Assembly (NCBI RefSeq): GCF_049445855.1
Contig: NZ_JBMSDV010000001.1
Coordinates: forward strand, 1 to 64,000
Source of the DNA: JAGOCV01 sp049445855
Lineage (GTDB): Bacteria > Pseudomonadota > Gammaproteobacteria > Burkholderiales > Burkholderiaceae_C
Direction: 5' to 3'
DNA length: 64,000 bases
Shown here: positions 1-8,305 of the stretch, in pieces
Layout: each line of letters starts with the position of its first letter
Position numbering within the stretch: position 1 is the stretch's first letter
The notes under the pieces: generated by a model
Databases searched by the model: none
Seen by the model: only the letters and a program-made list of their open reading frames with translations
Told to the model about the DNA's origin: nothing
Position numbers and translations under genes: made by a program

Positions 1-150
1 GGCGAAACGGGGCCTCATGAAGCTCCAAATCGCCGTTCTGGCACCTCAAAGCACTGGATGAGAGGTGATGGTCGGTCAGGACTTCAATGCCGAGCGGCTA
101 CTGCGCGTTTGCACACAGCCTCGGCCCAAAGCAGACTATGAAACAGCCGC

Positions 151-378
151 TCAATCGTCCCGGTCGTAGCCCATTGATCGCGGGGCTCGCGGCCAGAACC
201 ACACTCCTGCCAACATCGCAGGGGGTAGCCCTAGCAAGTATCCAGTTTTCTCTGCCACGTCGAAGACACCAATGGCGATAAGTGCCACGGCAACAAGTAC
301 TACGTACATAAAAATAAATGTGGCAATTGCAGAGGCGCACGTTCTATTGAACTTTGCCAAACGAGAAGGAGCTTTCAT
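151..378 (-). CDS. small hypothetical membrane protein
   Basis: Predicted 75-residue protein with two hydrophobic segments (about residues 15-37 and 47-62) and a charged C-terminus ending YDRDD. I chose the ATG at 378 because its ATGA overlaps the stop of the upstream membrane-protein gene by four bases, the usual sign of translational coupling; an in-frame ATG at 420 would give 89 residues and a 46-base overlap. No family recognised. The stretch has visibly lower GC than the rest of the window, so it may be acquired. Positions 1-150, downstream of it, hold nothing I can support. Confidence 0.5.
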   Translation of the reverse strand: MKAPSRLAKFNRTCASAIATFIFMYVVLVAVALIAIGVFDVAEKTGYLLGLPPAMLAGVWFWPRAPRSMGYDRDD

Positions 379-749
379 TCTTGAACTGTGACTGTCTTCC
401 GTGGTCGCCAGACCAACCAAAAGGCTATTGCCGAGACAACCCCAGTGACTACTGATACTAGAAGAGTTGCTTGACCGTCACGAAGGGATAGGCCGACTGC
501 TAACCCAGCCAACAACCCGGTGACAGACGAAGACCAAAAGTTGACGCGGTTGAAGTAGCGCAGTGCGAAGAACACTGGCAACCCGATGAAAAGTACCGCT
601 GTCAGTGAAACAAGGTAGGAGAACGGCAGCACAGAGAGAAATAGGGCGGCCTCAACCGGTTGTCGAGCGGCCCCTGCTCCCAAGAACAAAAGAGTGGCAA
701 CCATCGCCGATACGGCAGCGGCAGCAGAAATTTTCAAAAATTGAGGCAT
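375..749 (-). CDS. hypothetical membrane protein, four predicted TM segments
   Basis: A 124-residue, strongly hydrophobic protein with about four membrane-spanning stretches (roughly residues 7-27, 33-60, 71-88 and 92-113) and a short basic tail (RPRKTVTVQE). No enzymatic motif is visible and I do not recognise the family. It is followed by a second small membrane protein through an ATGA overlap, so the two are probably made together. Local base composition is less GC-rich than in the neighbouring operons. No strong Shine-Dalgarno is seen before the ATG at 749. Confidence 0.55.
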   Translation of the reverse strand: MPQFLKISAAAAVSAMVATLLFLGAGAARQPVEAALFLSVLPFSYLVSLTAVLFIGLPVFFALRYFNRVNFWSSSVTGLLAGLAVGLSLRDGQATLLVSVVTGVVSAIAFWLVWRPRKTVTVQE

Positions 750-851
750 CCGAACGTCCGCTTCTGGCCGATAGCAGAAATATTACCCAGAGCCTAAAGC
801 AAACCCAATCCCATCACAACTTGGCTGGCACACTTTCTGCGTCTGGTCTGG

Positions 852-886
852 ATTGTGCACAATTCACACGATTAAGTGCACAATTC
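852..886. promoter_or_regulatory. candidate GntR-family operator pair
   Basis: Positions 852-863 read ATTGTGCACAAT, a perfect 12-bp palindrome. The 11-mer GTGCACAATTC occurs at 855-865 and again at 876-886, a 21-bp offset, which puts both copies on the same face of the helix. FadR-subfamily GntR regulators typically bind palindromes with an NGTNNACN core, and a GntR gene of that type lies in the operon just downstream (2914-3714). The site sits about 60 bp before the start of the Bug receptor gene. The assignment to this GntR protein is inference. Confidence 0.55.
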
Positions 887-947
887 GGGTGCACACCGGT
901 CTGCGGCTTGCCACCCATCCGTCCAATGTTCCAGACTGGAGTTCGCC

Positions 948-1964
948 ATGAACAAGTTGTCGTCCGTGTCCTCTTTTTCCCGTCGCCGTGCGGCTGTGGT
1001 GCTGTCGCTCGGTGCGGCGCTGGCTGTCGCGCTGCCTGCCGTGCACGCGCAGTCGCCAGTTGCTTCGTACCCGGACAAGCCGGTGAAGATCATCGTGCCC
1101 TTCCCGCCCGGTGGCGCGGCGGACATGTTCGCGCGGCTCGTGGGCCAGAAGCTGTCGGAGGCCTGGGGCAACAAGCCGGTGGTCATCGACAACAAGCCGG
1201 GGGCGGGCGGCGTCATCGGCACGGAAGTAACCGCCAAGTCGCCCGCCGACGGCAGCACTTTCCTGATGGTGACCATCGGCCACGCGGTCAATCCGTTCAT
1301 GTACGCCAAGCTGCCTTACGACACCAAGGCCGACCTGGTGCCGGTGGGTGTGGTGGCGCAGGTGCCGAGCATCATCGTCAGCGGCCCGGCGCTCAAGGGC
1401 AAGTCGCTCAAGGACCTGCTCGCGATGGCCAAGGCCAAGCCCGACGAGCTGCAGTACGCATCGTCCGGCACGGGCACGACGAGCCATGTGGGCGCGGCGC
1501 TGATCGAATCGATGGCTGGCGTTCAGATGACGCATGTGCCCTACAAGGGTGCAGCCCCTGCGCTGCAGGACGTGATGGGCGACCGCGTGCCGCTGTCGGT
1601 GGACATCATCACCTCGTCGCTGCCGCTGGTGAAGAGCGGCAAGCTCAACGGCGTGGCCATCACGAGCGCGAAGCGTTCTCCCAAGCTGCCCGATGTGCCC
1701 ACGGTCGCCGAAGCCGGTGTGCCGGGCTACGAATTCGTGTCGTGGTACATGCTGCTGGCGCCCGCAAAAACGCCGCCCGCCATCCTGGAAAAGGTGAATG
1801 CCGAACTGCGCCGCATGGCCACGCTGCCGGACTTCCGTACCCGCATCGAGGACACGGGTGGCGAGGTGTCGAGCATGTCGCTGAAGGAGTCGAACGACTA
1901 CCTGAACGCCGAGTTCACCCGCTGGGCCAAGGTGGTGAAGGACCGCAACATCAAGGCGGAATGA
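948..1964 (+). CDS. Bug/TctC-family tripartite tricarboxylate transporter substrate-binding protein
   Basis: Periplasmic solute receptor of the Bug family, 338 residues. A basic N-terminus (SRRRAA, residues 11-16) and hydrophobic core end in a signal-peptidase-like site near residue 34 (VHA/Q). The mature start carries the family motif YPDKPVKIIVPFPPGG. I use the ATG at 948 because a GGAG lies about 6 bases upstream and it starts the signal peptide; an upstream in-frame ATG at 876 would add 24 residues unlike a signal peptide. No TctA/TctB membrane partners are nearby, so it is an orphan receptor, common in Burkholderiales. First gene of a four-gene operon; the ligand is unknown but may be a ureide or hydantoin-like acid. 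Confidence 0.88.
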   Translation: MNKLSSVSSFSRRRAAVVLSLGAALAVALPAVHAQSPVASYPDKPVKIIVPFPPGGAADMFARLVGQKLSEAWGNKPVVIDNKPGAGGVIGTEVTAKSPADGSTFLMVTIGHAVNPFMYAKLPYDTKADLVPVGVVAQVPSIIVSGPALKGKSLKDLLAMAKAKPDELQYASSGTGTTSHVGAALIESMAGVQMTHVPYKGAAPALQDVMGDRVPLSVDIITSSLPLVKSGKLNGVAITSAKRSPKLPDVPTVAEAGVPGYEFVSWYMLLAPAKTPPAILEKVNAELRRMATLPDFRTRIEDTGGEVSSMSLKESNDYLNAEFTRWAKVVKDRNIKAE

Positions 1965-1985
1965 GTTTGAACGGAGTGAATGCCG

Positions 1986-2885
1986 ATGCGTGATTTCAGG
2001 GGGTATGCCAACCAGCCGCCGGCCGTGAAGTGGCCGGGCGATGCGCGGGTGGCCGTGTCGTTCGTGCTCAATTTCGAGGAAGGTGCGGAATTCTCCGTGG
2101 CCGATGGAGACGCGCGCAACGAATCCGTGTACGAGGTGATCGACCCGCGCGCGGGCTGGGACCCTTGCATCGACAGCCACTTCGAATACGGCACGCGCGC
2201 AGCATGGTGGCGCATCGCCGACACCTTCGATCGCTGGCAGGCGCCGATGACGGTGAGCGCCTGCGGCCTTGCGGTGCAACGCAGCCCCTGGCTCGCGCAG
2301 GATGCCGTCGCACGTGGTCACGAGATCTCCGCGCACGGCTGGCGCTGGCAGAGCCACGCGGACATGACGCCCGAGCAGGAGCTGCAGAGCATTCTCGGCT
2401 GTGCGCACACCATCGAGGCGGTGACGGGCAAGCGTCCGGTCGGCTGGCACACGCGTTCGGCCTGCACGCCTGCCACGCGCGCCCTGCTGGTGCGCAGCGG
2501 CTTCCTGTACGACAGCGACGCCTACAACGACGACGTGCCCTACTTCGTGCAAGTGCCGGTGGACGGACGCGAGCGCAGGCACCTCGTGCTGCCGTATGCG
2601 TTCGACACCAACGACATGCAGTTCCAGCACACGCAGCGATTCGCCACCTCGGACGATTTCTCGTCGTACGTATGCGATGCGTTCGACTGGCTGCTGGAAG
2701 AAGGCGCCCACGCACCGCGCATGATGTCGGTCGGCCTGCACCTGCGGATGATCGGCCGGCCCGCGCGCATGAAGGCGCTCGCCGACATCCTCAGCCACAT
2801 GCGTGCGCAGCCCGGCGCCTGGATCGCCACGCGCGAGCAGATTGCACGCCACTGGATCGCGAGCAGCGATGCGCAGCGCCAGTGA
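1986..2885 (+). CDS. polysaccharide deacetylase family protein, PuuE allantoinase-like
   Basis: A 299-residue NodB-homology-fold protein. The early VLNFEEGAEFSVADGD stretch and the GHEISAHGWRW block are typical of the PuuE (cofactor-independent allantoinase) branch rather than of cell-wall deacetylases, and no signal peptide is present, so it should be cytoplasmic. The ATG at 1986 is preferred over the one at 1980 because GGAG at 1973-1976 then has normal spacing. It lies 15-21 bases after the Bug receptor gene and before genes for a GntR regulator and a hydantoin/allantoin-racemase-type enzyme, supporting a role in opening a ureide or hydantoin ring. The exact substrate is inference. Confidence 0.8.
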   Translation: MRDFRGYANQPPAVKWPGDARVAVSFVLNFEEGAEFSVADGDARNESVYEVIDPRAGWDPCIDSHFEYGTRAAWWRIADTFDRWQAPMTVSACGLAVQRSPWLAQDAVARGHEISAHGWRWQSHADMTPEQELQSILGCAHTIEAVTGKRPVGWHTRSACTPATRALLVRSGFLYDSDAYNDDVPYFVQVPVDGRERRHLVLPYAFDTNDMQFQHTQRFATSDDFSSYVCDAFDWLLEEGAHAPRMMSVGLHLRMIGRPARMKALADILSHMRAQPGAWIATREQIARHWIASSDAQRQ

Positions 2886-2913
2886 CCCCGCGCCGCTGCG
2901 ATACATTCATCGC

Positions 2914-3714
2914 ATGCGGACCGAAGAAGAAGCCATCCACCAGACCCTGTCGCAAACCCTGCTTGCCGGCCGGCTCGCGCCCGGCGCGCAGCTCGTCGAG
3001 ATGCGGCTGGCCGAGATCTTCGGCGTGTCGCGCGAACGCATCCGCAAAGTGCTGCACCGGCTCGGGCACGAACGGCTGCTGGACGTGATTCCCAACCGCG
3101 GATGCTTCGTGTCGAGCCCGACGCTGGTGCAGGCGCGCGAAATCTACGAAGCGCGGCGCATCGTCGAAGGCGGCATCACCGGCTGGCTGGCGGGCCGTCT
3201 CGGCCCGGCGCAACTGGAGGCGCTGCGCGAACACGGGCGGCGCGAGCACGAAGCCATGCACAAGGGCGACCGCGCGCTGTCCATCCGCCTGTCGGGCGAG
3301 TTCCACCTGCTGCTCGCCGGCTTCACCGACAGCCCGTTCGTGGTGCGCCAGTTGCAGGAACTCGTCAGCCGCACGGCGATGCTGGTCGCGTTCTTCGAGC
3401 CGGCTGCATCGTCCGAATGCGCCTGCGAGGAGCACGACGAGATCCTCCAGACACTGGCGCAGGGCGATGCAGCACGCGCGGTGAAGGCAATGCACGTGCA
3501 CCTGTCGCTCATCGAGACGCGGCTGAATCCGCGCACCAGCACGCCCGCAGCAGGGGATGTGGAAGCCGAGATCGCCCGCGCGTGGGCGGCTGAACTCAAG
3601 TCCCGGAAAGCCCCAAAGAGCCGCGCCACCAGGACGCCGAAGGCGGCACCTGCGACGCCTGCGACGCCTCCGACGCCTGCGGCCCGTCCATCTCGGGCCG
3701 CGCGCGCTTCATGA
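2914..3714 (+). CDS. GntR-family (FCD/FadR-type) transcriptional regulator
   Basis: A 266-residue regulator: N-terminal winged helix (about residues 5-70, with LAEIFGVSRERIRKVLHRLG as recognition region), then an all-helical FCD ligand-binding domain (about 75-215). The last 35-40 residues are a low-complexity Lys/Arg/Pro/Ala tail, partly encoded by 9-bp tandem repeats at 3651-3677. The ATG at 2914 begins a standard GntR N-terminus; a longer frame opening at 2803 overlaps the previous gene. A TACATT hexamer lies at 2902-2907, 6 bases before the ATG, with no Shine-Dalgarno. It overlaps the racemase gene by ATGA and probably controls this operon through the palindrome at 852-863. Confidence 0.9.
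   Translation: MRTEEEAIHQTLSQTLLAGRLAPGAQLVEMRLAEIFGVSRERIRKVLHRLGHERLLDVIPNRGCFVSSPTLVQAREIYEARRIVEGGITGWLAGRLGPAQLEALREHGRREHEAMHKGDRALSIRLSGEFHLLLAGFTDSPFVVRQLQELVSRTAMLVAFFEPAASSECACEEHDEILQTLAQGDAARAVKAMHVHLSLIETRLNPRTSTPAAGDVEAEIARAWAAELKSRKAPKSRATRTPKAAPATPATPPTPAARPSRAARAS
3651..3677. repeat. 9-bp tandem repeat (3 units) in the GntR tail
   Basis: Three consecutive copies of TGCGACGCC (the third is TCCGACGCC) encode the ATPATPPTP part of the GntR C-terminal tail. Because the unit is a multiple of three, copy-number change would keep the frame and only lengthen or shorten the tail. Confidence 0.6.
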
Positions 3715-4361
3715 ACCTCCTCGTCCTGAACCCGAATTCGTCGCCCGGCATGACGGCGCAGGCCGTGGACGCGGTGCACCACGTCACGGGTGACCGGGTG
3801 CAGGCGCGGGGCGTGACGGCGATCCAGGGCCCGCCGGTCGTCGCATCGCGCGAATCCTTCGTCGCCGGTGCGTGGGCCGCGCTCGAAACGCTGAAAGCCG
3901 AACGCCCATCGGACGGCGCCGTGCTGCTGGCCTGCTTCGGTGACCCGGGCCTCGCCGCACTGCGCGAGGTATCGGACGTGCCCGTTGTCGGCATGGCAGA
4001 AAGCGCGCTCCTGGAAGCAGCAACGATCGGCAAGCCTTTCCACATCCTCACCGCCGGTCTTGCATGGGACGCGATGTTGCGCGAAACCGTCCGCCTTCAC
4101 GGATGCGAGCCGCTACTCGATGGCGTCACCGTGCTCGACACCACCGGGCTCAGCATCAGCGCCGATCCGCAGGCCCACGCGCAACGCGTGCAGGCCGCGC
4201 TGGACGGCATCGCCGCACGCGGCCAGCCGACCTGCATCCTGGGTGGAACGGGATTCGCCTCGATGGCCGGCACGCTGCGTTACGGCGGCGTACTCATCGA
4301 CGGCCTGGCAGCCGCCGCACGACGCGCGCTGCGACTGGCCGAAGCGGCCGAAGCACGCTAG
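3711..4361 (+). CDS. aspartate/glutamate/hydantoin racemase family protein
   Basis: A 216-residue cytoplasmic racemase-fold protein. The N-terminal LLVLNPNSSPGMT matches the Asp/Glu/hydantoin racemase superfamily, and the two catalytic cysteines expected for cofactor-independent racemisation are present: Cys75 in LLACFGDPGL and Cys175 in TCILGGTGFASMAG. The start overlaps the GntR stop (ATGA, 3711-3714). Hydantoin racemase (HyuE) and allantoin racemase (HpxA) are the closest functional types given the PuuE-like neighbour; decarboxylases of this fold cannot be excluded. Last gene of the 948-4361 operon, ending 16 bases before the convergent ABC permease gene. Confidence 0.82.
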   Translation: MNLLVLNPNSSPGMTAQAVDAVHHVTGDRVQARGVTAIQGPPVVASRESFVAGAWAALETLKAERPSDGAVLLACFGDPGLAALREVSDVPVVGMAESALLEAATIGKPFHILTAGLAWDAMLRETVRLHGCEPLLDGVTVLDTTGLSISADPQAHAQRVQAALDGIAARGQPTCILGGTGFASMAGTLRYGGVLIDGLAAAARRALRLAEAAEAR

Positions 4362-4377
4362 CCAGCAGTGCGCCCTC

Positions 4378-5223
4378 TCAGAGCTTCTCGGTTTCGCCCG
4401 AACGCGGCTGCCACTTCATGAGCCGCTTCTCCACGCGCCCGACGATGCCGTCGAGCAGCAGCGCAAACGCCGTCAGCACCACGATGCCGGCGAACACCGT
4501 GTTCACGTCGAACGTGCCTTCGGCCTGGAGGATCAGGTAGCCCACACCGCGTGCGGAGCCGAGGTACTCGCCCACCACCGCGCCCACGAAGGCCAGGCCC
4601 ACGGAGGTGTGCAGGCTGGAGAACACCCAGCTCGTCGCGCTCGGCAGGTACACCGTGCGCAGCAACTGCTTGCGGTTGGCGCCCAGCATGCGTGCGTTGG
4701 CCAGCACCACGGGGCTCACCTCCTTCACGCCCTGGTAGACATTGAAGAAGACGATGAAGAACACCAGCGTCACCGCCAGCGCCACCTTGCTCCAGATGCC
4801 CAGGCCGAACCACAGCGCGAAGATCGGCGCCAGGATCACGCGCGGCATGGAGTTGGCGGCCTTGATGTACGGATCGAGGATCGCGCTGGCCGTGGGCGCG
4901 AGCGCCAGCCACAGGCCGAATACCAGCCCCAGCACAGTACCGATGCCGAAGGCCAGCATGGTCTCCAGCAGCGTCACGCCCAGGTGGACGTAGATGTTGG
5001 CATTGCCGGGCAGGCCATCGGGAAAGAGCGCGCTTTCGCCGAAGCCGAAGGGCATGAACCACGACCAGACGCGACCCAGCACCTTGATGGGCTCGCCCAT
5101 GAAGAAGGCCACGTTCTGGTTGCGCGACGCCCAGTGCCATGCCACCAGCACGACCACAAGCAGGCCGATCTGCCAGACGCGCAGGTTGCGCTCCGACGGC
5201 TTGATCACATTCCAGGGATTCAT
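4378..5223 (-). CDS. ABC transporter permease (SsuC/TauC family)
   Basis: Inner-membrane permease of 281 residues with about six TM segments and the cytoplasmic EAA-like loop (LANARMLGANRKQLLRTVYL) that docks to the ATPase. The family transports sulfonates, nitrate, thiamine precursors or similar small ligands with NMT1-type receptors. It is the last gene of a three-gene unit running receptor, ATPase, permease on the minus strand, with only four bases between the ATPase stop and its own start. The substrate cannot be read from the sequence; proximity to the ureide-like operon, though convergent, suggests a nitrogen compound. Confidence 0.88.
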   Translation of the reverse strand: MNPWNVIKPSERNLRVWQIGLLVVVLVAWHWASRNQNVAFFMGEPIKVLGRVWSWFMPFGFGESALFPDGLPGNANIYVHLGVTLLETMLAFGIGTVLGLVFGLWLALAPTASAILDPYIKAANSMPRVILAPIFALWFGLGIWSKVALAVTLVFFIVFFNVYQGVKEVSPVVLANARMLGANRKQLLRTVYLPSATSWVFSSLHTSVGLAFVGAVVGEYLGSARGVGYLILQAEGTFDVNTVFAGIVVLTAFALLLDGIVGRVEKRLMKWQPRSGETEKL

Positions 5224-5227
5224 CGGA

Positions 5228-6055
5228 TCAGGCTGCCTTCTTCAACTGCTGCGCATAGCCCTTGAGCACTTCGTCGCGCAGCACGCCCCAGATCTGGCTG
5301 TGCAGCTCCACGAAGCGCGGCTGGTTGCGCACCTCGGCCACGTCGCGCGGACGCGGCAGGTCGACGATGAATTCGCCGATGGGCCGCGTCGCCGGGCCAG
5401 CCGACAGCACCACCACGCGGTCGCTCATGGCGATGGCTTCGTCCAGATCGTGCGTGATGAAGAGCACGGCTTTCTTCTTCGCGGCCCACAGGTCGAGCAC
5501 CTCGTTTTCCATCAGCTGGCGTGTCTGGATGTCGAGCGCGGAGAACGGTTCGTCCATGAGGATGATGTCCGGGTCGAGCGCGAGCGTCTGCGCGAGCGCG
5601 GTCCGCTTGCGCATGCCGCCCGACAACTGGTGCGGATAACGGTCGCCGAAACCACCCAGGCCTACGCGTTCGAGCCAGGCATTGGCCTGACGGCGCGCCT
5701 CGGCGTCCTCCATGCCCCGGTACTGCAGGCCGACCATCACGTTGTCGAGCGCGCTGCGCCATGGCATGAGCGCGTCGGCCTGGAACATGTAGCCGGCGCG
5801 GGCATTGATGCCCTGCAGCGGCTGGCCGAACACCTTCACCTCGCCCGACGACGGCGCGAGAAGACCCGCGCCGATATTCAGCAACGTGGACTTGCCACAA
5901 CCCGTCGGCCCCACCACCGAGACGAACTCGCCCGCGCCGATGCGCAGCGTGGTGTCGCCGACGGCGGTGTAGCGGCGGGTCTTGTCTTCCTTGTCGCGGA
6001 AGGTGCAGGTGATGTCGAGGAACTCGAGCGCGTAGTCGGACATCGAGGCAGACAT
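5228..6055 (-). CDS. ABC transporter ATP-binding protein (SsuB/TauB family)
   Basis: A 275-residue nucleotide-binding subunit energising the adjacent permease. Walker A is GPTGCGKSTLL (residues 49-59), the signature is LSGGMRKRTALAQTLALDP and Walker B is IILMDEPFSALD, followed by a D-loop and the switch histidine in LFITHDLDEA. The ATG at 6055 shares one base with the stop of the receptor gene (TGATG), so translation is coupled. A second ATG four codons in (6043) is a possible alternative. Inferred to be a dimeric cytoplasmic ATPase of a nitrate/sulfonate/thiamine-precursor type importer. Confidence 0.9.
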   Translation of the reverse strand: MSASMSDYALEFLDITCTFRDKEDKTRRYTAVGDTTLRIGAGEFVSVVGPTGCGKSTLLNIGAGLLAPSSGEVKVFGQPLQGINARAGYMFQADALMPWRSALDNVMVGLQYRGMEDAEARRQANAWLERVGLGGFGDRYPHQLSGGMRKRTALAQTLALDPDIILMDEPFSALDIQTRQLMENEVLDLWAAKKKAVLFITHDLDEAIAMSDRVVVLSAGPATRPIGEFIVDLPRPRDVAEVRNQPRFVELHSQIWGVLRDEVLKGYAQQLKKAA

Positions 6056-7140
6056 CAGGCTTTGAACTTGTCCTTGGCCTTGCGCGCGAACTCGTTCGTG
6101 TAGGTCTTGCCCAGGTCGATCTTGTCCGCCTTGATGGCAGGGTCGAAGCTGACCAGTGCCTTCAGCGCGGTGCGCGCGCCTTCCTCGGGGATCAGGCCGT
6201 CCACCGAGAACGCCTCACGCACCTTCGTGAACGATGCGAGATACAGCGCGCGGTCGCCCAGCAGGTAGTTTTCGGGCACGGTCTTGATGATGTCCGACGG
6301 GCCGGCCGTCTGCAGCCACTTCAGGCCATGCACGATGGCATTGGCCAGCGCCTGGCAGGTGTTGGGGTTCTTCTGGATGAACTCGGTGGGCGCATACAGG
6401 CAGGCCGCCGGCATGGTGCCGCCGAAGACTTCCTGCGTGCCCTTGAGCGTGCGGGTGTCGGAGACGATCTTCACTTCGCCCTTCTGCTCCAGCATGGTCA
6501 TCACCGGGTCGATGTTGCTCATCGCGTCGATCTGGCCCGAGCGCAGCGCGGCCAGCGCACCGGCCGAGGTACCCACGCCGATGAAGCTGACGTCGGTGGG
6601 CTTGAGACCCACACGCGACAGCAGCAGGTTGGCGGCCATGTTTGTGGAAGAACCGGGTGCGGACACACCGATCTTCTTGCCCTTGAGGTCAGCCAGCGTC
6701 TTGTAGTTGGGCATGGCCTTGGTCGACACGCCGAAAGCAATCTGCGGTGCGCGGCCCTGCAGCACGAAGGCCTGGAACATCTGGTTCTTCGATTGCAGGT
6801 TGATCGTGTGCTCGTACGCCCCCGAGCAGACGTCCGCCGAACCGCCGACTACCGCCTGCAACGCACGGGCGCCACCTGCGAAGTCGGAAATCTCGACGTC
6901 CAGTCCTTCGGCCTTGAAGTAGCCCAGTTGCTCGGAAATCGTGAGCGGCAGGTAGTAGAACGAGGCCTTGCCGCCGACGGCGATCGAGACCTTTGTTTTC
7001 TCCAGCTTGCCCTGCGCACGCAGCGGCGGTGCAGACATGGCGGCAATGGCTGCCAGTGTGCCCAGTGCGGCGCCATTGAACGCGCGGCGGCTGACCAGGC
7101 TGGACGCAACGGTGTTGGATGTGAACCGGTTTGTTTTCAT
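6055..7140 (-). CDS. ABC transporter substrate-binding protein (NMT1/SsuA-like)
   Basis: Periplasmic receptor of 361 residues. The N-terminus holds a twin-arginine-like motif (SRRAFNG, residues 17-23), a hydrophobic core and a cleavage-like site near residue 42 (LRA/Q), so export by Tat is plausible. The body (QLGYFKAEGLDVEISDF, GARALQAVVGGSADV) is typical of NMT1/THI5-like and sulfonate/nitrate receptors. The ATG at 7140 has a GGAAG upstream; a frame opening at 7212 adds 24 unlikely residues. It leads the receptor-ATPase-permease operon. The ligand is unknown. Confidence 0.88.
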   Translation of the reverse strand: MKTNRFTSNTVASSLVSRRAFNGAALGTLAAIAAMSAPPLRAQGKLEKTKVSIAVGGKASFYYLPLTISEQLGYFKAEGLDVEISDFAGGARALQAVVGGSADVCSGAYEHTINLQSKNQMFQAFVLQGRAPQIAFGVSTKAMPNYKTLADLKGKKIGVSAPGSSTNMAANLLLSRVGLKPTDVSFIGVGTSAGALAALRSGQIDAMSNIDPVMTMLEQKGEVKIVSDTRTLKGTQEVFGGTMPAACLYAPTEFIQKNPNTCQALANAIVHGLKWLQTAGPSDIIKTVPENYLLGDRALYLASFTKVREAFSVDGLIPEEGARTALKALVSFDPAIKADKIDLGKTYTNEFARKAKDKFKA

Positions 7141-7259
7141 GAGTGAGCTTCCCTGTGATTTCGTGAACGCGCCAAGCGTAGCGAACGCACCGAAGCGGCG
7201 CATCGGGAACATCCCGTGGTAGGGGTTATTACGTAGGGTGCAGCAGGCGCTGCGGCAGA

Positions 7260-7673
7260 TCAGCGATAGCCGACGAACAGGATGGCGATGTTGACAAAAA
7301 ACCCGAGCGCCCAGACAGCGCTGCGGGCATTGCCGAAACCGCCGACATACAACGCGATGTAGATCAGCCGGAGCAGGACGTAAGCGAACGACAGGAGGTC
7401 CACCAGCGCCTGGTTGGCACCGAGCTGGTGGGCCACGATCACCGCGCCGATGAAGAACGGCAGGCCCTCGAAACTGTTGGCCTGCGCCGCGTCGGCGCGC
7501 GCCTGCCAGCCGGTGAGCTTGCCTTTCCAGGCACGCGGCTCGACGTTGTCATAGCCGCCGTTGTGTCGCGACCGGCCCATGGAAGGGTACTTCGCAATGC
7601 CAGCACACACGAAGGGCAGCAACGCCGCGACGAGCAGGCACCAGTAGGCGAAGGTGAAGTGATGGGTGTTCAT
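7260..7673 (-). CDS. MAPEG family membrane protein
   Basis: A 137-residue integral membrane protein with about four TM segments. The first helix (YWCLLVAALLPFVCAGIAK) and the conserved RADAAQANSFEGLPFF stretch are characteristic of the MAPEG superfamily (microsomal glutathione transferase-like), whose bacterial members are mostly uncharacterised. The ATG at 7673 opens the first TM helix; an in-frame ATG at 7754 would overlap recR. It lies 22 bases downstream of recR on the same strand and might be read through from that operon. Confidence 0.8.
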   Translation of the reverse strand: MNTHHFTFAYWCLLVAALLPFVCAGIAKYPSMGRSRHNGGYDNVEPRAWKGKLTGWQARADAAQANSFEGLPFFIGAVIVAHQLGANQALVDLLSFAYVLLRLIYIALYVGGFGNARSAVWALGFFVNIAILFVGYR

Positions 7674-7695
7674 GGCATGTCTTCCAGTGCGTTGT

Positions 7696-8286
7696 TCAGC
7701 GCCGGTCCACCAACGCATGGGCGATGGTGCCCAGATCCACATATTCGAGTTCACTGCCGGCGGGCACGCCGCGCGCGAGACGCGTCACATGAAGACCGCG
7801 CGCGCGCAGGCCTTCGCCGATGACATGCGCCGTCGCCTCGCCCTCGGCCGTGAAGTTGGTGGCGAGGATGACTTCCCGCACGTTGCCGTCGGTGGCTCGC
7901 TCGAACAGTTTCTGCAACCCGATGTCCTTCGGGCCGATGCCGTCGAGCGGGCTGAGCTTGCCCATGAGCACGAAGTACAGCCCCTTGTAGGCCGCCGTGC
8001 GCTCCACCGCCGACTGGTCGGCCGGCGTTTCCACCACGCACAGGCGCGTGATGTCACGTGACGGGTCGAGGCAGGTCGCACACACCTGCGCTTCGGTGAA
8101 GGTGTGGCAGCGCTCGCAGTGGCGGATGTTGAGCGCCGCCTCGCGCAAGGCCTGCGACAGATGCTGTGCACCTTCACGGTCATGCTGCAGCAGATGGAAT
8201 GCCATGCGCTGGGCCGACTTCACGCCCACGCCGGGCAGGCGGCGCAGCGCCTCCACCAGCGCGCTCAGCGAATGTGCGTCGGCCAT
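7696..8286 (-). CDS. recR: recombination protein RecR
   Basis: A 196-residue RecR, the partner of RecF/RecO that helps load RecA at gaps. It has the N-terminal helix-hairpin-helix (LRRLPGVGVKSAQRMAFHLL), a four-cysteine zinc finger (CERCHTFTEAQVCATC) and a Toprim domain (CVVETPADQSAVERT and onward). Length is normal for the family. It follows ybaB by 19 bases and dnaX further upstream, the conserved dnaX-ybaB-recR arrangement of many proteobacteria. Confidence 0.97.
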   Translation of the reverse strand: MADAHSLSALVEALRRLPGVGVKSAQRMAFHLLQHDREGAQHLSQALREAALNIRHCERCHTFTEAQVCATCLDPSRDITRLCVVETPADQSAVERTAAYKGLYFVLMGKLSPLDGIGPKDIGLQKLFERATDGNVREVILATNFTAEGEATAHVIGEGLRARGLHVTRLARGVPAGSELEYVDLGTIAHALVDRR

Positions 8287-8305
8287 GCGGTCCTGCGGTG
8301 TGCGA

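Noticed and set aside
87..281. Short plus-strand frame near the left edge
   Set aside because: No ribosome site, no hydrophobic or domain pattern, and it overlaps the better supported small membrane gene on the other strand.
864..2906. A 680-residue open frame on the minus strand over the Bug receptor and PuuE-like genes
   Set aside because: Antisense shadow of two well-supported genes, His/Arg-rich translation with no motifs.
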